Assembly: GCF_007004765.1 (NCBI RefSeq)
Contig: NZ_VIKR01000002.1
Location: 620,001-684,000 of the forward strand
DNA length: 64,000 nucleotides
Reading direction: 5' to 3'
Origin: Aliikangiella marina
GTDB taxonomy: Bacteria; Pseudomonadota; Gammaproteobacteria; Enterobacterales; Kangiellaceae
The translations under genes and the position numbers were made by a program. Shown piece after piece: positions 8,535-16,469 of the stretch. The notes beneath the pieces were generated by a model. That model did not search any database, was not told the origin of the DNA, and saw only the letters and a program-made list of their open reading frames with translations. Each line of letters starts with the position of its first letter. Position 1 is the first letter of the stretch.

Positions 8535-10952
8535 ATGCGGTTAACAAAATCAATAATAGGGATGACCCTGGCATGCGCGAGCATGGCTATTTTGGCAGAT
8601 AAGCCTGTCAACTCAACCATTGTCAATAACGACCTTACAATGAACAAGATAATGGCAGACCCCGATTGGATGGGGAATGCGCCTAATAATCCCCGCTGGA
8701 GTCACGACGGCCAGTCAATTATTTATTCTCAGAAAGTTGTCGGTCATACCCACCGACAGGATTTTAAACTTCAATTAGGTGCTCAATCTATTGAAGCGAT
8801 ACCGGTAGAACAAGCTTTATGGACCGCAAGTCAAAGTGCTGCCAAAAGTACCGATAAGTCGCAAGGTGTATTTATATACCAAGGAGATGTTTATTGGACT
8901 AATTATCAAACGGGAGAGATTAAAGCGCTGACTGCTGATGAAGAGTCTCAATCCCGTGCTCAGTTTATTGATAACGATAAAGTCAGCTATTTTGAAGGAC
9001 GTAAAGTATTTGTTTATGATCTAGCCAGCAAATTAAGTACACAAATCGCTGAGTTTAAAACTCAAGTTGACCCAAACAAAGAGAAGAAAAAGAGCTATCT
9101 CGAGCAAAGCCAACCAAGACTTTTTCAATACATCGATAAAAAACAAAAAGAAGATAAATTTCAGAAAGAACGCCGCGAGAAAAACAAACTGTCTAAAAAT
9201 AAAACTTTTTATTTAGGTTCTGGAATTGAAATCAGTACATTTCGTTTGTCTCCAGACGCCAATTGGATGGTGGTTGGAACGATAAAAGCAAAGTTGTCAG
9301 GCGAAGCGGATCATATGCCTGAGTTTGTCACCGGATCGGGCTATGTTAACGATCGCAAAGTTAGGCCACTAGTCGGAACATCCAAGCCTCGAAATGAAAC
9401 TTTTTATCTTTTCGATTTAGTAAATCATAAACGATATCCCATAGACACCGCGAACTTACCGGGTATAAATGATGACCCCTTAGAGGACTTGAAACAGTCG
9501 TCAGCCAAAAAAATCGGCTATAAATACCAAGAGTTACAGGGCCCGAGGGCCGTATACGCATACAATTGGCGAGCTAACGGTGGCGTGGAGTGGACCCGAG
9601 ATAGTCGTAAGTTTTCAATTTTGCTCTACTCTTACGACAACAAGGATCGTTGGCTTGTTGGGATGGATACTAAAGATCAGAAATCCAAAACGCTTCATTG
9701 GATGTCTGACGAGGCGTGGATTAACGACTGGACATTTAATGAATTTGGTTGGTTACCTGATAATCAAACCGCTTACTACTTATCCGAAGAGGATGGTTAT
9801 TCACACATTTATATTAAAAAAGGCAAACGCAAGGCTCGTCAATTAACTGAAGGAAAGTGGGAAGTCAGCGACCTGACAATCTCGCAAGATGGACAAAATA
9901 TTTACTTTAAAGCAAATAAGAAACATCCAGGTATCTATGAAATTTATCGAGTGTCTACCAAAGGCGGCAAGATTGAAGCCTTAACAGATTTGGGAGGGGT
10001 GAATGATTATGTGTTGTCGCCAAAAGAGGACAGGCTGGTTATTCGCCACTCCACTACGACGCAATTGCCAGAATTATTTTTAGTGAATATTGCTGATAAA
10101 CAGGCGCCGGTAAAACTCACCAACACTTCAAGCGAAGCTTTTAAAGCCATCGAATGGAACAAGCCAGAAATCGTTGAAGTGCCTTCAAGTAAAATCAAAC
10201 GGAACATATACAGTCGATTCTATCAGGCCGAAACCAATGCGAGAGATGGCGAAGACAAAAAGAAACCTGCGGTAATTTTTGTACATGGTGCAGGATATTT
10301 ACAGAATGCCCATCAAGGCTGGTCGGGTTATTTTCGCGAATTCATGTTCCATAACTTACTCACTAGGCAAGGCTATGTTGTTTTAGATATGGATTTTCGG
10401 GCTTCGAAGGGGTACGGCCGAGATTGGCGAACGGCCATCTACCGACAAATGGGGACCCCTGAACTCGAAGATCTTGTCGACGGGGCTAATTGGCTTGTGG
10501 AAAACCATAATGTTGATCCGAAACGCATTGGTATATACGGCGGATCTTACGGTGGGTTCATGACCTTCATGGCATTGTTTAAAGAACCCGAAGTATTTGC
10601 CGCAGGAGCGTCACTTAGGCCCGTGACAGATTGGGCACATTACAATCATGGTTACACTTCAAACATACTCAATACGCCAGAGGTTGACCCAGAAGCTTAT
10701 GAAAGAAGTTCGCCCATCGAATTTGCTGATGGACTGAATAAGCCGTTATTGATTGCTCATGGCATGGTGGACGATAATGTGTTCTTTAAAGACAGCGTTA
10801 GGTTGGTACAAAGATTAATTGAGTTAGAAAAAACTCGTTACTTCGAAACCGCTATCTATCCCGTGGAGCCTCATGGTTTTAGGGAGCCTTCGAGCTGGTT
10901 AGACGAATATACGCGCATTCATCTGTTGTTTGAGCGTCACCTCAATCCATAG
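8535..10952 (+). CDS. Exported S9-family prolyl oligopeptidase (DPP-like serine peptidase)
   Basis: An 805-residue serine peptidase with an N-terminal signal peptide (MRLTKSIIGMTLACASMAILA), an N-terminal beta-propeller region (about 30-560) and a C-terminal alpha/beta hydrolase domain. The triad is complete: Ser671 in GGSYGG, Asp746 in MVDDNV, His780 in EPHGF. The family removes or cleaves after short peptide segments, often X-Pro. It is probably periplasmic. A lysine-rich insert near 180-225 within the propeller is unusual. It is transcribed alone and ends at a strong terminator. Exact specificity (dipeptidyl versus acylaminoacyl) cannot be decided from sequence. Confidence 0.93.
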   Translation: MRLTKSIIGMTLACASMAILADKPVNSTIVNNDLTMNKIMADPDWMGNAPNNPRWSHDGQSIIYSQKVVGHTHRQDFKLQLGAQSIEAIPVEQALWTASQSAAKSTDKSQGVFIYQGDVYWTNYQTGEIKALTADEESQSRAQFIDNDKVSYFEGRKVFVYDLASKLSTQIAEFKTQVDPNKEKKKSYLEQSQPRLFQYIDKKQKEDKFQKERREKNKLSKNKTFYLGSGIEISTFRLSPDANWMVVGTIKAKLSGEADHMPEFVTGSGYVNDRKVRPLVGTSKPRNETFYLFDLVNHKRYPIDTANLPGINDDPLEDLKQSSAKKIGYKYQELQGPRAVYAYNWRANGGVEWTRDSRKFSILLYSYDNKDRWLVGMDTKDQKSKTLHWMSDEAWINDWTFNEFGWLPDNQTAYYLSEEDGYSHIYIKKGKRKARQLTEGKWEVSDLTISQDGQNIYFKANKKHPGIYEIYRVSTKGGKIEALTDLGGVNDYVLSPKEDRLVIRHSTTTQLPELFLVNIADKQAPVKLTNTSSEAFKAIEWNKPEIVEVPSSKIKRNIYSRFYQAETNARDGEDKKKPAVIFVHGAGYLQNAHQGWSGYFREFMFHNLLTRQGYVVLDMDFRASKGYGRDWRTAIYRQMGTPELEDLVDGANWLVENHNVDPKRIGIYGGSYGGFMTFMALFKEPEVFAAGASLRPVTDWAHYNHGYTSNILNTPEVDPEAYERSSPIEFADGLNKPLLIAHGMVDDNVFFKDSVRLVQRLIELEKTRYFETAIYPVEPHGFREPSSWLDEYTRIHLLFERHLNP

Positions 10953-10985
10953 TTAATCAGCGCCTTATCATCGCAACCAAACAAG

Positions 10986-11009
10986 AAAGCCAGCGTTAGC
11001 TGGCTTTTT
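10986..11009. terminator. Bidirectional rho-independent terminator
   Basis: Stem AAAGCCAGC/GCTGGCTTT with a GTTA loop (10986-11007) and a T run to 11009. Because the stem is flanked by A on one side and T on the other, it can serve both the S9 peptidase and the convergent gene at 11054. Confidence 0.85.
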
Positions 11010-11053
11010 AATCGTATTATTATTGTCTGTTATAGTTGTTTGATACGGCTTTG

Positions 11054-11377
11054 TTAACAGTCAGCGTAGGTAACGGTTTTAGTTGAAGCTCGATAGCTGT
11101 CTTGTTTTTTCAGAAAAGCAGAATACTTATGTTCAGACATAATTTCTCGAATAATGCTAAACATCAGCGCATCAGTCGGTTGATTGGAATACTTATCGGT
11201 TAGGTAAGCTTGAACGGGTTTTAGCCAATCGGGCCACACGACTTTAAACCGACCATTGTCCTCAAACATCTCCACACCATTGGAAAATAATTGATTGTGA
11301 GAACCGGCTTCCTCAACGGCCTGATGGACAGTATCCCAAATAAACTGAATATCTTGCGGTAATAAGTCTGCGTGCAT
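11054..11377 (-). CDS. Small protein of unknown function (107 aa)
   Basis: I do not recognise the family. The 107-residue product is soluble, without signal peptide or membrane helix, and mixed alpha/beta in composition; aromatic residues cluster in RFKVVWPDWLKPVQAYL in the middle. It stands alone, converging with the S9 peptidase across a shared terminator and diverging from the Sel1 lipoprotein gene across about 300 bp that contain the palindrome GGTAATATTACC. The isolated position and flanking regulatory signals support a real gene. Confidence 0.6.
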   Translation of the reverse strand: MHADLLPQDIQFIWDTVHQAVEEAGSHNQLFSNGVEMFEDNGRFKVVWPDWLKPVQAYLTDKYSNQPTDALMFSIIREIMSEHKYSAFLKKQDSYRASTKTVTYADC

Positions 11378-11497
11378 TACTAGGTGTTATCGTGTTAATC
11401 ATTTGTTGATGAGGAGTAAAAATCTCAGTGTTGAATTGCTTTCCGCGAGAGAATACAAAAACGCGCATAGTATAGGGTATAGCTATTTGAGATAGTA

Positions 11498-11509
11498 GGT
11501 AATATTACC
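11498..11509. promoter_or_regulatory. 12-bp perfect palindrome GGTAATATTACC (copy 1)
   Basis: A perfect inverted repeat in the region between two divergent genes (11377 on minus, 11662 on plus). The identical 12-mer occurs again at 59473-59484, also between divergent genes. A candidate operator; the protein binding it is unknown. Confidence 0.4.
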
Positions 11510-11661
11510 ACATGGAGGCTAATCAACTGTTTGAACCTCAAGCATCTTGTTCTCTACCCCACATTGTCTCAGTTTAAACAGGAGAATATTTTAAATAGAA
11601 GGTAAAATGCTCTTTAGTCAATTATGATTTGATGGTTAAATCGTTCAATAAACTCTAAGTA

Positions 11662-12471
11662 ATGAGCGCAGTTTTACTGATGAAATTTAAACTAGGCATT
11701 TTCTTTGTTATTACCCTTTTGTTGACTGTTGGGTGCACCGATGAAAGGGAAGTCGAATATGATCTGCTTTCTGATTGTGAAAACCATTTTCAAGCGACCA
11801 GTTATAAGGTCGCGGTTGAGGTTTGTACCGAGGCTGCTGAAAATGGAATTACCGAAGCGCAATGGCTGCTGGCGAATATTTATGAGTTCGATCTCACGGG
11901 AGAGGGCGCCGATCCTGACAACGCGTTTAACTGGTATTTAAAGGCCGCAGAAGGCGGTCATATGCGCGCTCAAACATTGGTCGGTGAATCCTATCTACAT
12001 GCTACTGGAGTAACCCAAGACTTTGAGCAAGCTTTTCAATGGCTGAACAAAGCTGCTCGCAACGGGGATCCTAATGCTGAGTTTAATATTGGTTATATGT
12101 ATTTTGCCGGAAAAGGGCGAAACAAAGATATTAGCGCCGCGTTGTCTTGGTATCGTAAAGCTGCTACCAAAGACCATTTGATGAGTATCAACAACCTTGC
12201 ATGGATCTATGCGACCAGTAAGAAAAAGACAATTCGTAGCGCGAAAAAAGCCCAGTACTGGGCGGAAAAGCTGGTAATCAGTGACGATAATCGATCCGTT
12301 TTCCTCGATACCAAAGCGGCTGCTTATGCCATTGCAGGCGATTTTATTAAAGCGGTAGAGTTACAGAACGAAGCGATTGCTAATTTGCCAGAGGAAGTCG
12401 AAGAGAGTCAGTTGCTCGAATTTCAAAAGCATCTAGAAAGTTATCAACAGGAAAAGCCTTGGGAGGAATGA
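11662..12471 (+). CDS. Sel1-repeat (TPR-like) lipoprotein
   Basis: A 269-residue exported lipoprotein with lipobox LTVGC, followed by Sel1-like repeats of about 36 residues recognisable as A...G...AQ and repeated GYMYFAGKGRNKDISAALSWYRKAA-type units between about residues 60 and 190. Such repeats form helical solenoids used as protein-protein scaffolds. A second in-frame ATG at 11680 gives a more typical signal peptide (MKFKLGIFF); neither start has a strong ribosome-binding site, so the start is uncertain by six residues. The stop overlaps the next gene's ribosome-binding region, indicating translational coupling with the DUF1653 gene. Partners are unknown. Confidence 0.85.
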   Translation: MSAVLLMKFKLGIFFVITLLLTVGCTDEREVEYDLLSDCENHFQATSYKVAVEVCTEAAENGITEAQWLLANIYEFDLTGEGADPDNAFNWYLKAAEGGHMRAQTLVGESYLHATGVTQDFEQAFQWLNKAARNGDPNAEFNIGYMYFAGKGRNKDISAALSWYRKAATKDHLMSINNLAWIYATSKKKTIRSAKKAQYWAEKLVISDDNRSVFLDTKAAAYAIAGDFIKAVELQNEAIANLPEEVEESQLLEFQKHLESYQQEKPWEE

Positions 12472-12476
12472 ATCCG

Positions 12477-12713
12477 ATGGCGTCAAACTTAGACCAACGA
12501 GAGCAACTCAAAGGCCGCTACCGCCATTACAAAGGCGCTGAATATATTGTCTTGGGGACTGCTTACCATAGCGAGACTGAGGAGCTAATGGTGGTTTATC
12601 AGCCCGATTATGGTGATAAGAAACTCTGGGTCAGACCTTTTGATATGTTTAACGAAACTATCGAAGTAGCTGGCAAGCAGGTAAAGCGCTTTTCACTGAT
12701 TGACCAAAAATAA
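12477..12713 (+). CDS. DUF1653 domain protein
   Basis: A 78-residue protein consisting of one DUF1653 domain (LKGRYRHYKGAEYIVLGTA, then LMVVYQPDYGDKKLWVRP). The family is a small conserved beta-rich domain of unknown function, often fused to or beside other genes. The ATG at 12477 is chosen because GGGAGGA lies 9 bases before it; an ATG at 12468 overlaps the preceding stop as ATGA but sits directly against the ribosome-binding site. It is coupled to the Sel1 lipoprotein gene. Confidence 0.85.
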   Translation: MASNLDQREQLKGRYRHYKGAEYIVLGTAYHSETEELMVVYQPDYGDKKLWVRPFDMFNETIEVAGKQVKRFSLIDQK

Positions 12714-12785
12714 ACATTCAATCTGTAAGAAATCTGAAATTGGATAGACTAATAACATTAAACCCACTTAAGGACCGATTGACGA

Positions 12786-13361
12786 TTGATTTCATCTACC
12801 ATGCACGGCGTTTACGATTATCGACGTGTCGAGTTTTCTTCTATGTCGCTTAAAGAGAGGCGAGAATACGATCGCTTTTTTGAGGCAACCTTGTCGGAAC
12901 ACCATGGGGTTATTTCTCGTGTTGTCAGCAGTTACGAAAGAAATAGCGCCCTTCAAGAAGAGTTGTATCAGGAAATCTCTGTTGCACTGTGGAAAGCACT
13001 TGCTAAATTTGATCATCAATCGAGTTTAAAAACCTACATATTAAGCATTGCTCACAAAAGAGCTGTTTCACACGTCGCCAAGTATGTTAAAGAGCCTCGC
13101 TCGGTGGAAATATCAGAATTAGAACTACCGGGTCGTGACTGTCCGAGCGATGAAATGACTCAATCGCAGAGGATGTCGCAACTAATGGCCGCTATTTATC
13201 AACTCGCGCTGGGTGATCGACAGCTTGTAACCCTCGCACTAGAAGGCTTAAGTTATAAAGAAATTGCCCACATTTTGGGGATAAGCGTGAGTAATGTGGG
13301 GGTTAAATTGAACCGCGCAAAAACCAAACTCAATCAGTTATTAGAAGAGGTCAAAGTATGA
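12786..13361 (+). CDS. RNA polymerase sigma-70 family factor (ECF-like)
   Basis: A 191-residue protein with only regions 2 and 4 of sigma-70. Region 2 lies about residues 30-105 (EELYQEISVALWKALAKFDHQSSLKTYILSIAHKR) and region 4, a helix-turn-helix, about 145-185 (EGLSYKEIAHILGISVSNVGVKLNRAK). That architecture is of extracytoplasmic-function type. The TTG start at 12786 has AAGGA 11 bases upstream; an ATG at 12801 is also possible but lacks a ribosome-binding site. The stop overlaps the next gene by 4 bp (ATGA), so the membrane protein downstream is translated with it and is the natural candidate for its anti-sigma factor. Confidence 0.9.
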   Translation: MISSTMHGVYDYRRVEFSSMSLKERREYDRFFEATLSEHHGVISRVVSSYERNSALQEELYQEISVALWKALAKFDHQSSLKTYILSIAHKRAVSHVAKYVKEPRSVEISELELPGRDCPSDEMTQSQRMSQLMAAIYQLALGDRQLVTLALEGLSYKEIAHILGISVSNVGVKLNRAKTKLNQLLEEVKV

Positions 13362-13936
13362 ATGATCCGTTGAAAGATTGGGACAAGCTACAGGCCGAAT
13401 GGCAAACTTACCAACCCGACATTCAGCAAATAAAAAAGAAAATCAACTGGGTAACGCTCAGAATGATAGCGGTTTTAGCTATCGATGTGGTTGTGCTCGT
13501 CGGCTATTTTCCGTTTATTTATTACTTTTTAGACTTTTCTATGGATAACTGGATAGAAAATAGTTGGCATGGCGTTATCGGAATACTACTGTTCATTGGG
13601 GTATATCTTGATTTCAAAATTCGTTTGCCGATTCTTCGAATGTCAGGAGAGTCAACTAAGGAAATATTAGCCTTTTATTTGAAACGAACTCGGGCGGGCG
13701 TTGTGATAGGTCGATATGGCGCGGGGTTTTCTTGGTTACTTTTAGCAATATTTACGGTTTGGTTTGCGGCTAACCTCTTCCTTGTTGCCCAACCAGCGAA
13801 AGAATTTAATTGGATGTTCGCTGCGTTTGGTATTGTGTGGATTTCAGGTGCGGCTTTGTTATGTCATTGGTATGCCAGTAAGAAACAAAAAGAATATCTT
13901 AAGCTGAAGCAACTGTGGCGTGACTTTATTGATTAG
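13358..13936 (+). CDS. Four-helix membrane protein, candidate anti-sigma partner
   Basis: A 192-residue protein with a short charged cytoplasmic N-terminus (about 35 residues, DWDKLQAEWQTYQPDIQQIKKK) and about four membrane helices, two near 35-95 and two near 120-175, ending in a lysine-rich tail. It overlaps the sigma gene by 4 bp. The N-terminal stretch lacks the HxxxCxxC zinc motif of classical ZAS anti-sigma factors, so an anti-sigma role rests only on gene position and topology. I do not recognise a named family. Confidence 0.75.
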   Translation: MNDPLKDWDKLQAEWQTYQPDIQQIKKKINWVTLRMIAVLAIDVVVLVGYFPFIYYFLDFSMDNWIENSWHGVIGILLFIGVYLDFKIRLPILRMSGESTKEILAFYLKRTRAGVVIGRYGAGFSWLLLAIFTVWFAANLFLVAQPAKEFNWMFAAFGIVWISGAALLCHWYASKKQKEYLKLKQLWRDFID

Positions 13937-13968
13937 CTGCGCTTCTTTTCAAGCGATTCGAAGCGCAG
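13937..13968. repeat. Inverted repeat after the sigma/membrane-protein operon
   Basis: A 9-bp perfect stem CTGCGCTTC/GAAGCGCAG (13937-13945 with 13960-13968) begins directly after the stop codon. There is no T run, so it could be a 3' stabilising hairpin or a weak terminator. Confidence 0.5.
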
Positions 13969-14093
13969 TAAATCTGGGTATCATCCCTAAGATTATTAAT
14001 ATTAATCATCTCCTAATCTATTGAAATATAAGCAGTTCAAATTACTTCAAAGTCTCTCAAATTAAATTCAAGCTTGTCGTTGATTATCGCTTT

Positions 14094-14115
14094 AGTCTTG
14101 TTGTCGTTTAAGACT
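14094..14115. promoter_or_regulatory. Nested inverted repeats in the leader of the repeat-protein gene
   Basis: AGTCTT (14094-14099) and AAGACT (14110-14115) form a 6-bp perfect inverted repeat with a 10-base spacer. An outer pair CTTGTC (14073-14078) and GACAAG (14116-14121) encloses it. The structure ends about 7 bases before the ribosome-binding site GAGGAG of the 14139 gene, so it could be an operator or a leader hairpin. Confidence 0.45.
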
Positions 14116-14138
14116 GACAAGAAAACGAGGAGATAACA

Positions 14139-15173
14139 ATGGGTCGCTTTAATCAGCTTTTTTTATGGGGACTAATGATGGTGAGTGCATCAGTGCAGGC
14201 TGCCAACGAGTGCAGGGTTCAGTACAAGTACAAAAATTCAACTGGGAATGAAACCACCAAAACTGTAAACATAAACGCAGGCGAAACAAAAACGCTTAAT
14301 ATTGATCGCTTGGTTTATCTTAAGAATCTGAAAACGCGGGAAGTCAATGCTTGGGTAAATAACTATCAAGTTAAGCTCGGTAAAAACGTCGTCGATCCTG
14401 CTAATGGATTTCATCTAGCGCGAGTTAGACTGAAAAAAGTGAAATGTTTGAGCAGCAATCCGCAACAGCCAATCGATTTAGTCGTTCAACAGTTTAAAAA
14501 CGCTGGAAAGTCAGCCTCGTTTATTGCGCGTCATCTCAAAAACAGCTTGCGTCAAAATGAACGTCAAATCGCGAGCTTATTGAAGAATGTTCGATTCACA
14601 ACTCAACAAATTGTTATCGCACTGAAAAGTGCAGGATATTCTCATTTAGCGGTCGGTAATGTATTAAAATCGGTACTCAAGGTTGGCGCCAAAACTGCAG
14701 CCATTGTATTAAAAGGTGCTGGCTACAGTTTGATTAATGTGGCAGACGTACTCAAAGTCGTTTTTAGACAAACCGAACAACGAGTGGCCTATTGGTTGAA
14801 GCAGGCAGATTACACCCAGCGTGAAGTCAGTTTCTTTTTGCTTCGTCATGCACTAATGGCTGCTCATGTTTATTTCACAACCATGATCAACCTTTACAAT
14901 GCGAGCGCAGACTTTGTTGTCGGCGCCGCGAAACAAGCAAACCGAGGGGCAACTGAAGTCGCCAAAGCGTTAAGCGATGTTTACCGCTTATCCACTTCAC
15001 GAATTGAAAGTATCCTTCGGCGAGCGGGTTATAGTTTGGTCGATATTGGCGAAGCGCTTGAGCAATTTGCTGAATCCGATAATTCAAGTACCAAAAGCAA
15101 CTCGCGTCGACCTAAAAATCAGCCAGTAAATTGTCCCAAGGGAAAAAGAATGGTCAATGGCCGCTGCATATAA
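14139..15173 (+). CDS. Exported protein of 29-residue helical repeats, unknown function
   Basis: A 344-residue protein with a clear signal peptide (MGRFNQLFLWGLMMVSASVQA), a beta-rich N-terminal part with a cysteine pair (about 24-102), then a solenoid-like region (about 115-310) of 29-residue units. The clearest units begin LKSAGYS, LKGAGYS and LKQADYT, with LRRAGYS starting a partial last one; each has the form LKxAGYSxxxVxxVLKxVxxxxxxxVAxx, two short helices. A serine/lysine/arginine-rich linker follows, then a terminal Cys pair (CPKGKRMVNGRC). Start chosen for the strong GAGGAG site. I do not know a function for this architecture; it follows the sigma-factor pair by about 200 bp and may be its target. 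Confidence 0.85.
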   Translation: MGRFNQLFLWGLMMVSASVQAANECRVQYKYKNSTGNETTKTVNINAGETKTLNIDRLVYLKNLKTREVNAWVNNYQVKLGKNVVDPANGFHLARVRLKKVKCLSSNPQQPIDLVVQQFKNAGKSASFIARHLKNSLRQNERQIASLLKNVRFTTQQIVIALKSAGYSHLAVGNVLKSVLKVGAKTAAIVLKGAGYSLINVADVLKVVFRQTEQRVAYWLKQADYTQREVSFFLLRHALMAAHVYFTTMINLYNASADFVVGAAKQANRGATEVAKALSDVYRLSTSRIESILRRAGYSLVDIGEALEQFAESDNSSTKSNSRRPKNQPVNCPKGKRMVNGRCI

Positions 15174-15191
15174 TCGGTTTACTAGCAAAGA

Positions 15192-15236
15192 TAAGGACTT
15201 GATGCGAACAGTGCTTCGGTTTAGAGTCCTTATTTT
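15192..15236 (+). terminator. Probable terminator of the repeat-protein gene
   Basis: Perfect 8-bp stem TAAGGACT/AGTCCTTA (15192-15199 with 15225-15232), 25-base loop, then TTTT. The loop is long for an intrinsic terminator. Confidence 0.5.
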
Positions 15237-15261
15237 GTGGTAATCAAATTCAAGGTAAGTT

Positions 15262-15819
15262 ATGAGACCGGCTTTATTAATTATTGATGTTCAAAAGGGG
15301 TTTGATGACCCGTATTGGGGGACTCGGAACAACCTGGAGGCTGAAAGTCATATTGCTCGGTTGCTCAAATCTTGGCGACGCCTCCAGCTCCCCGTAATTC
15401 ATGTCCGCCATTGTTCGACAGAACCGAATTCACCGCTCAGGCCCGGTTCTGTTGGAAACGAATTTAAAGAAGCCGCTGTGCCGCTAGACGGTGAACAAAC
15501 ATTCGACAAAAGTGTCAATAGTGCGTTTATTGGAACTGGGCTCGATGAACATCTACGCAGTAAAAATATTGGCGAGCTGGTTATTGTCGGATTAACCACC
15601 GACCACTGTGTGTCGACGACGACCAGAATGGCAGGCAATCTGGGATATAAAGTTTCCTTGCCAGCCGATGCAACAGCGACTTTCAATCGACTAGATATCA
15701 ATGGAAACAACATTTCTGCAGATGATATCCATCGGATACACCTGTCAAGTTTACATAAAGAGTTTTGCGAAGTTACAACAACCGACGAAATTCTCGAGAC
15801 AGTGTTAAACGATAATTAG
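15262..15819 (+). CDS. Isochorismatase-like cysteine hydrolase
   Basis: A 185-residue cytoplasmic hydrolase of the isochorismatase-like (nicotinamidase-related) fold. The catalytic triad is visible: Asp9 (LIIDVQKGF), Lys83 (FDKSVNSAF) and Cys116 (TTDHCVST). A conserved cis-peptide segment (VGLTTDHC) precedes the cysteine. Family members hydrolyse amides or vinyl ethers (nicotinamide, ureidoacrylate, isochorismate); the active-site surroundings do not settle which. The gene is preceded by a weak ribosome-binding site and its 3' end overlaps the convergent protease gene by 15 bp. Confidence 0.9.
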   Translation: MRPALLIIDVQKGFDDPYWGTRNNLEAESHIARLLKSWRRLQLPVIHVRHCSTEPNSPLRPGSVGNEFKEAAVPLDGEQTFDKSVNSAFIGTGLDEHLRSKNIGELVIVGLTTDHCVSTTTRMAGNLGYKVSLPADATATFNRLDINGNNISADDIHRIHLSSLHKEFCEVTTTDEILETVLNDN

Positions 15820-16386
15820 ATACTGAGTAATAGTGTTCGCTACGCCCATTAAAAAAGAGAAAATGGGTAGGCCCACCAAACTAAGCATAATGAGTCCAAA
15901 CAAGACCATTGCGCCGTAGGCGTGATTCCATCGAACATATTTATAGGCTAAGTCTCTCGATAAGAAGTAGGGAAGGATGTAGTGTCCATCTAGTGGACCG
16001 ATGGGCAGTAAATTGAAAAGCATCAATAGTAAGTTAATAAACGCCATATACTGAAAAAACAGTAACCCGCCTTGCGAGCTCAATAGCCCTAAGTCATTAG
16101 TAGCCGCGAGCGCAAAAACGTTGATACATAGAATCGCAAGAATGAGATTCATTGCCGGTCCTGCTGCACTTATCCAAAGCGAGGCTTGTGGAGAGTTAAA
16201 GTTTCGAGGATCGGTGGGTACTGGTTTCGCATACCCAAAGCCAATAATCGCAACCATCAGCAATCCCATGGGATCGATATGAGCAACAGGATTTAATGTC
16301 AAACGTCCCATTCGCTCAGCGGTATTGTCGCCAAACTTTTTCGCTGTCCAAGCGTGACCAAACTCGTGGAAAGACAAAGAAATCAC
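15805..16386 (-). CDS. Site-2 protease family (M50) membrane metalloprotease, 5' end probably frameshifted
   Basis: A 193-residue intramembrane zinc protease. The zinc motif HExxH is present (FHEFGHAW) at the very N-terminus of the open frame, and the second metal motif reads NLLPIGPLDGH; about five hydrophobic helices are visible. The only usable start in this frame is GTG at 16386, which leaves five residues before HExxH and removes most of the first helix. In the -1 frame, directly upstream, an ORF from ATG 16445 reads MISLLMQGQVELFTMQ and stops at TAA just where this frame could take over (next residues IIAIVIS). A single lost A near 16402 explains both. The ORF begins 24 bp after the preceding gene's stop. 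Confidence 0.8.
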   Translation of the reverse strand: MISLSFHEFGHAWTAKKFGDNTAERMGRLTLNPVAHIDPMGLLMVAIIGFGYAKPVPTDPRNFNSPQASLWISAAGPAMNLILAILCINVFALAATNDLGLLSSQGGLLFFQYMAFINLLLMLFNLLPIGPLDGHYILPYFLSRDLAYKYVRWNHAYGAMVLFGLIMLSLVGLPIFSFLMGVANTITQYLIIV

Positions 16387-16469
16387 TATGGCAATTATTG
16401 CATAGTGAAGAGTTCAACTTGTCCCTGCATTAATAAACTAATCATGGTGAGTGTTATATCTTGTGTGAA

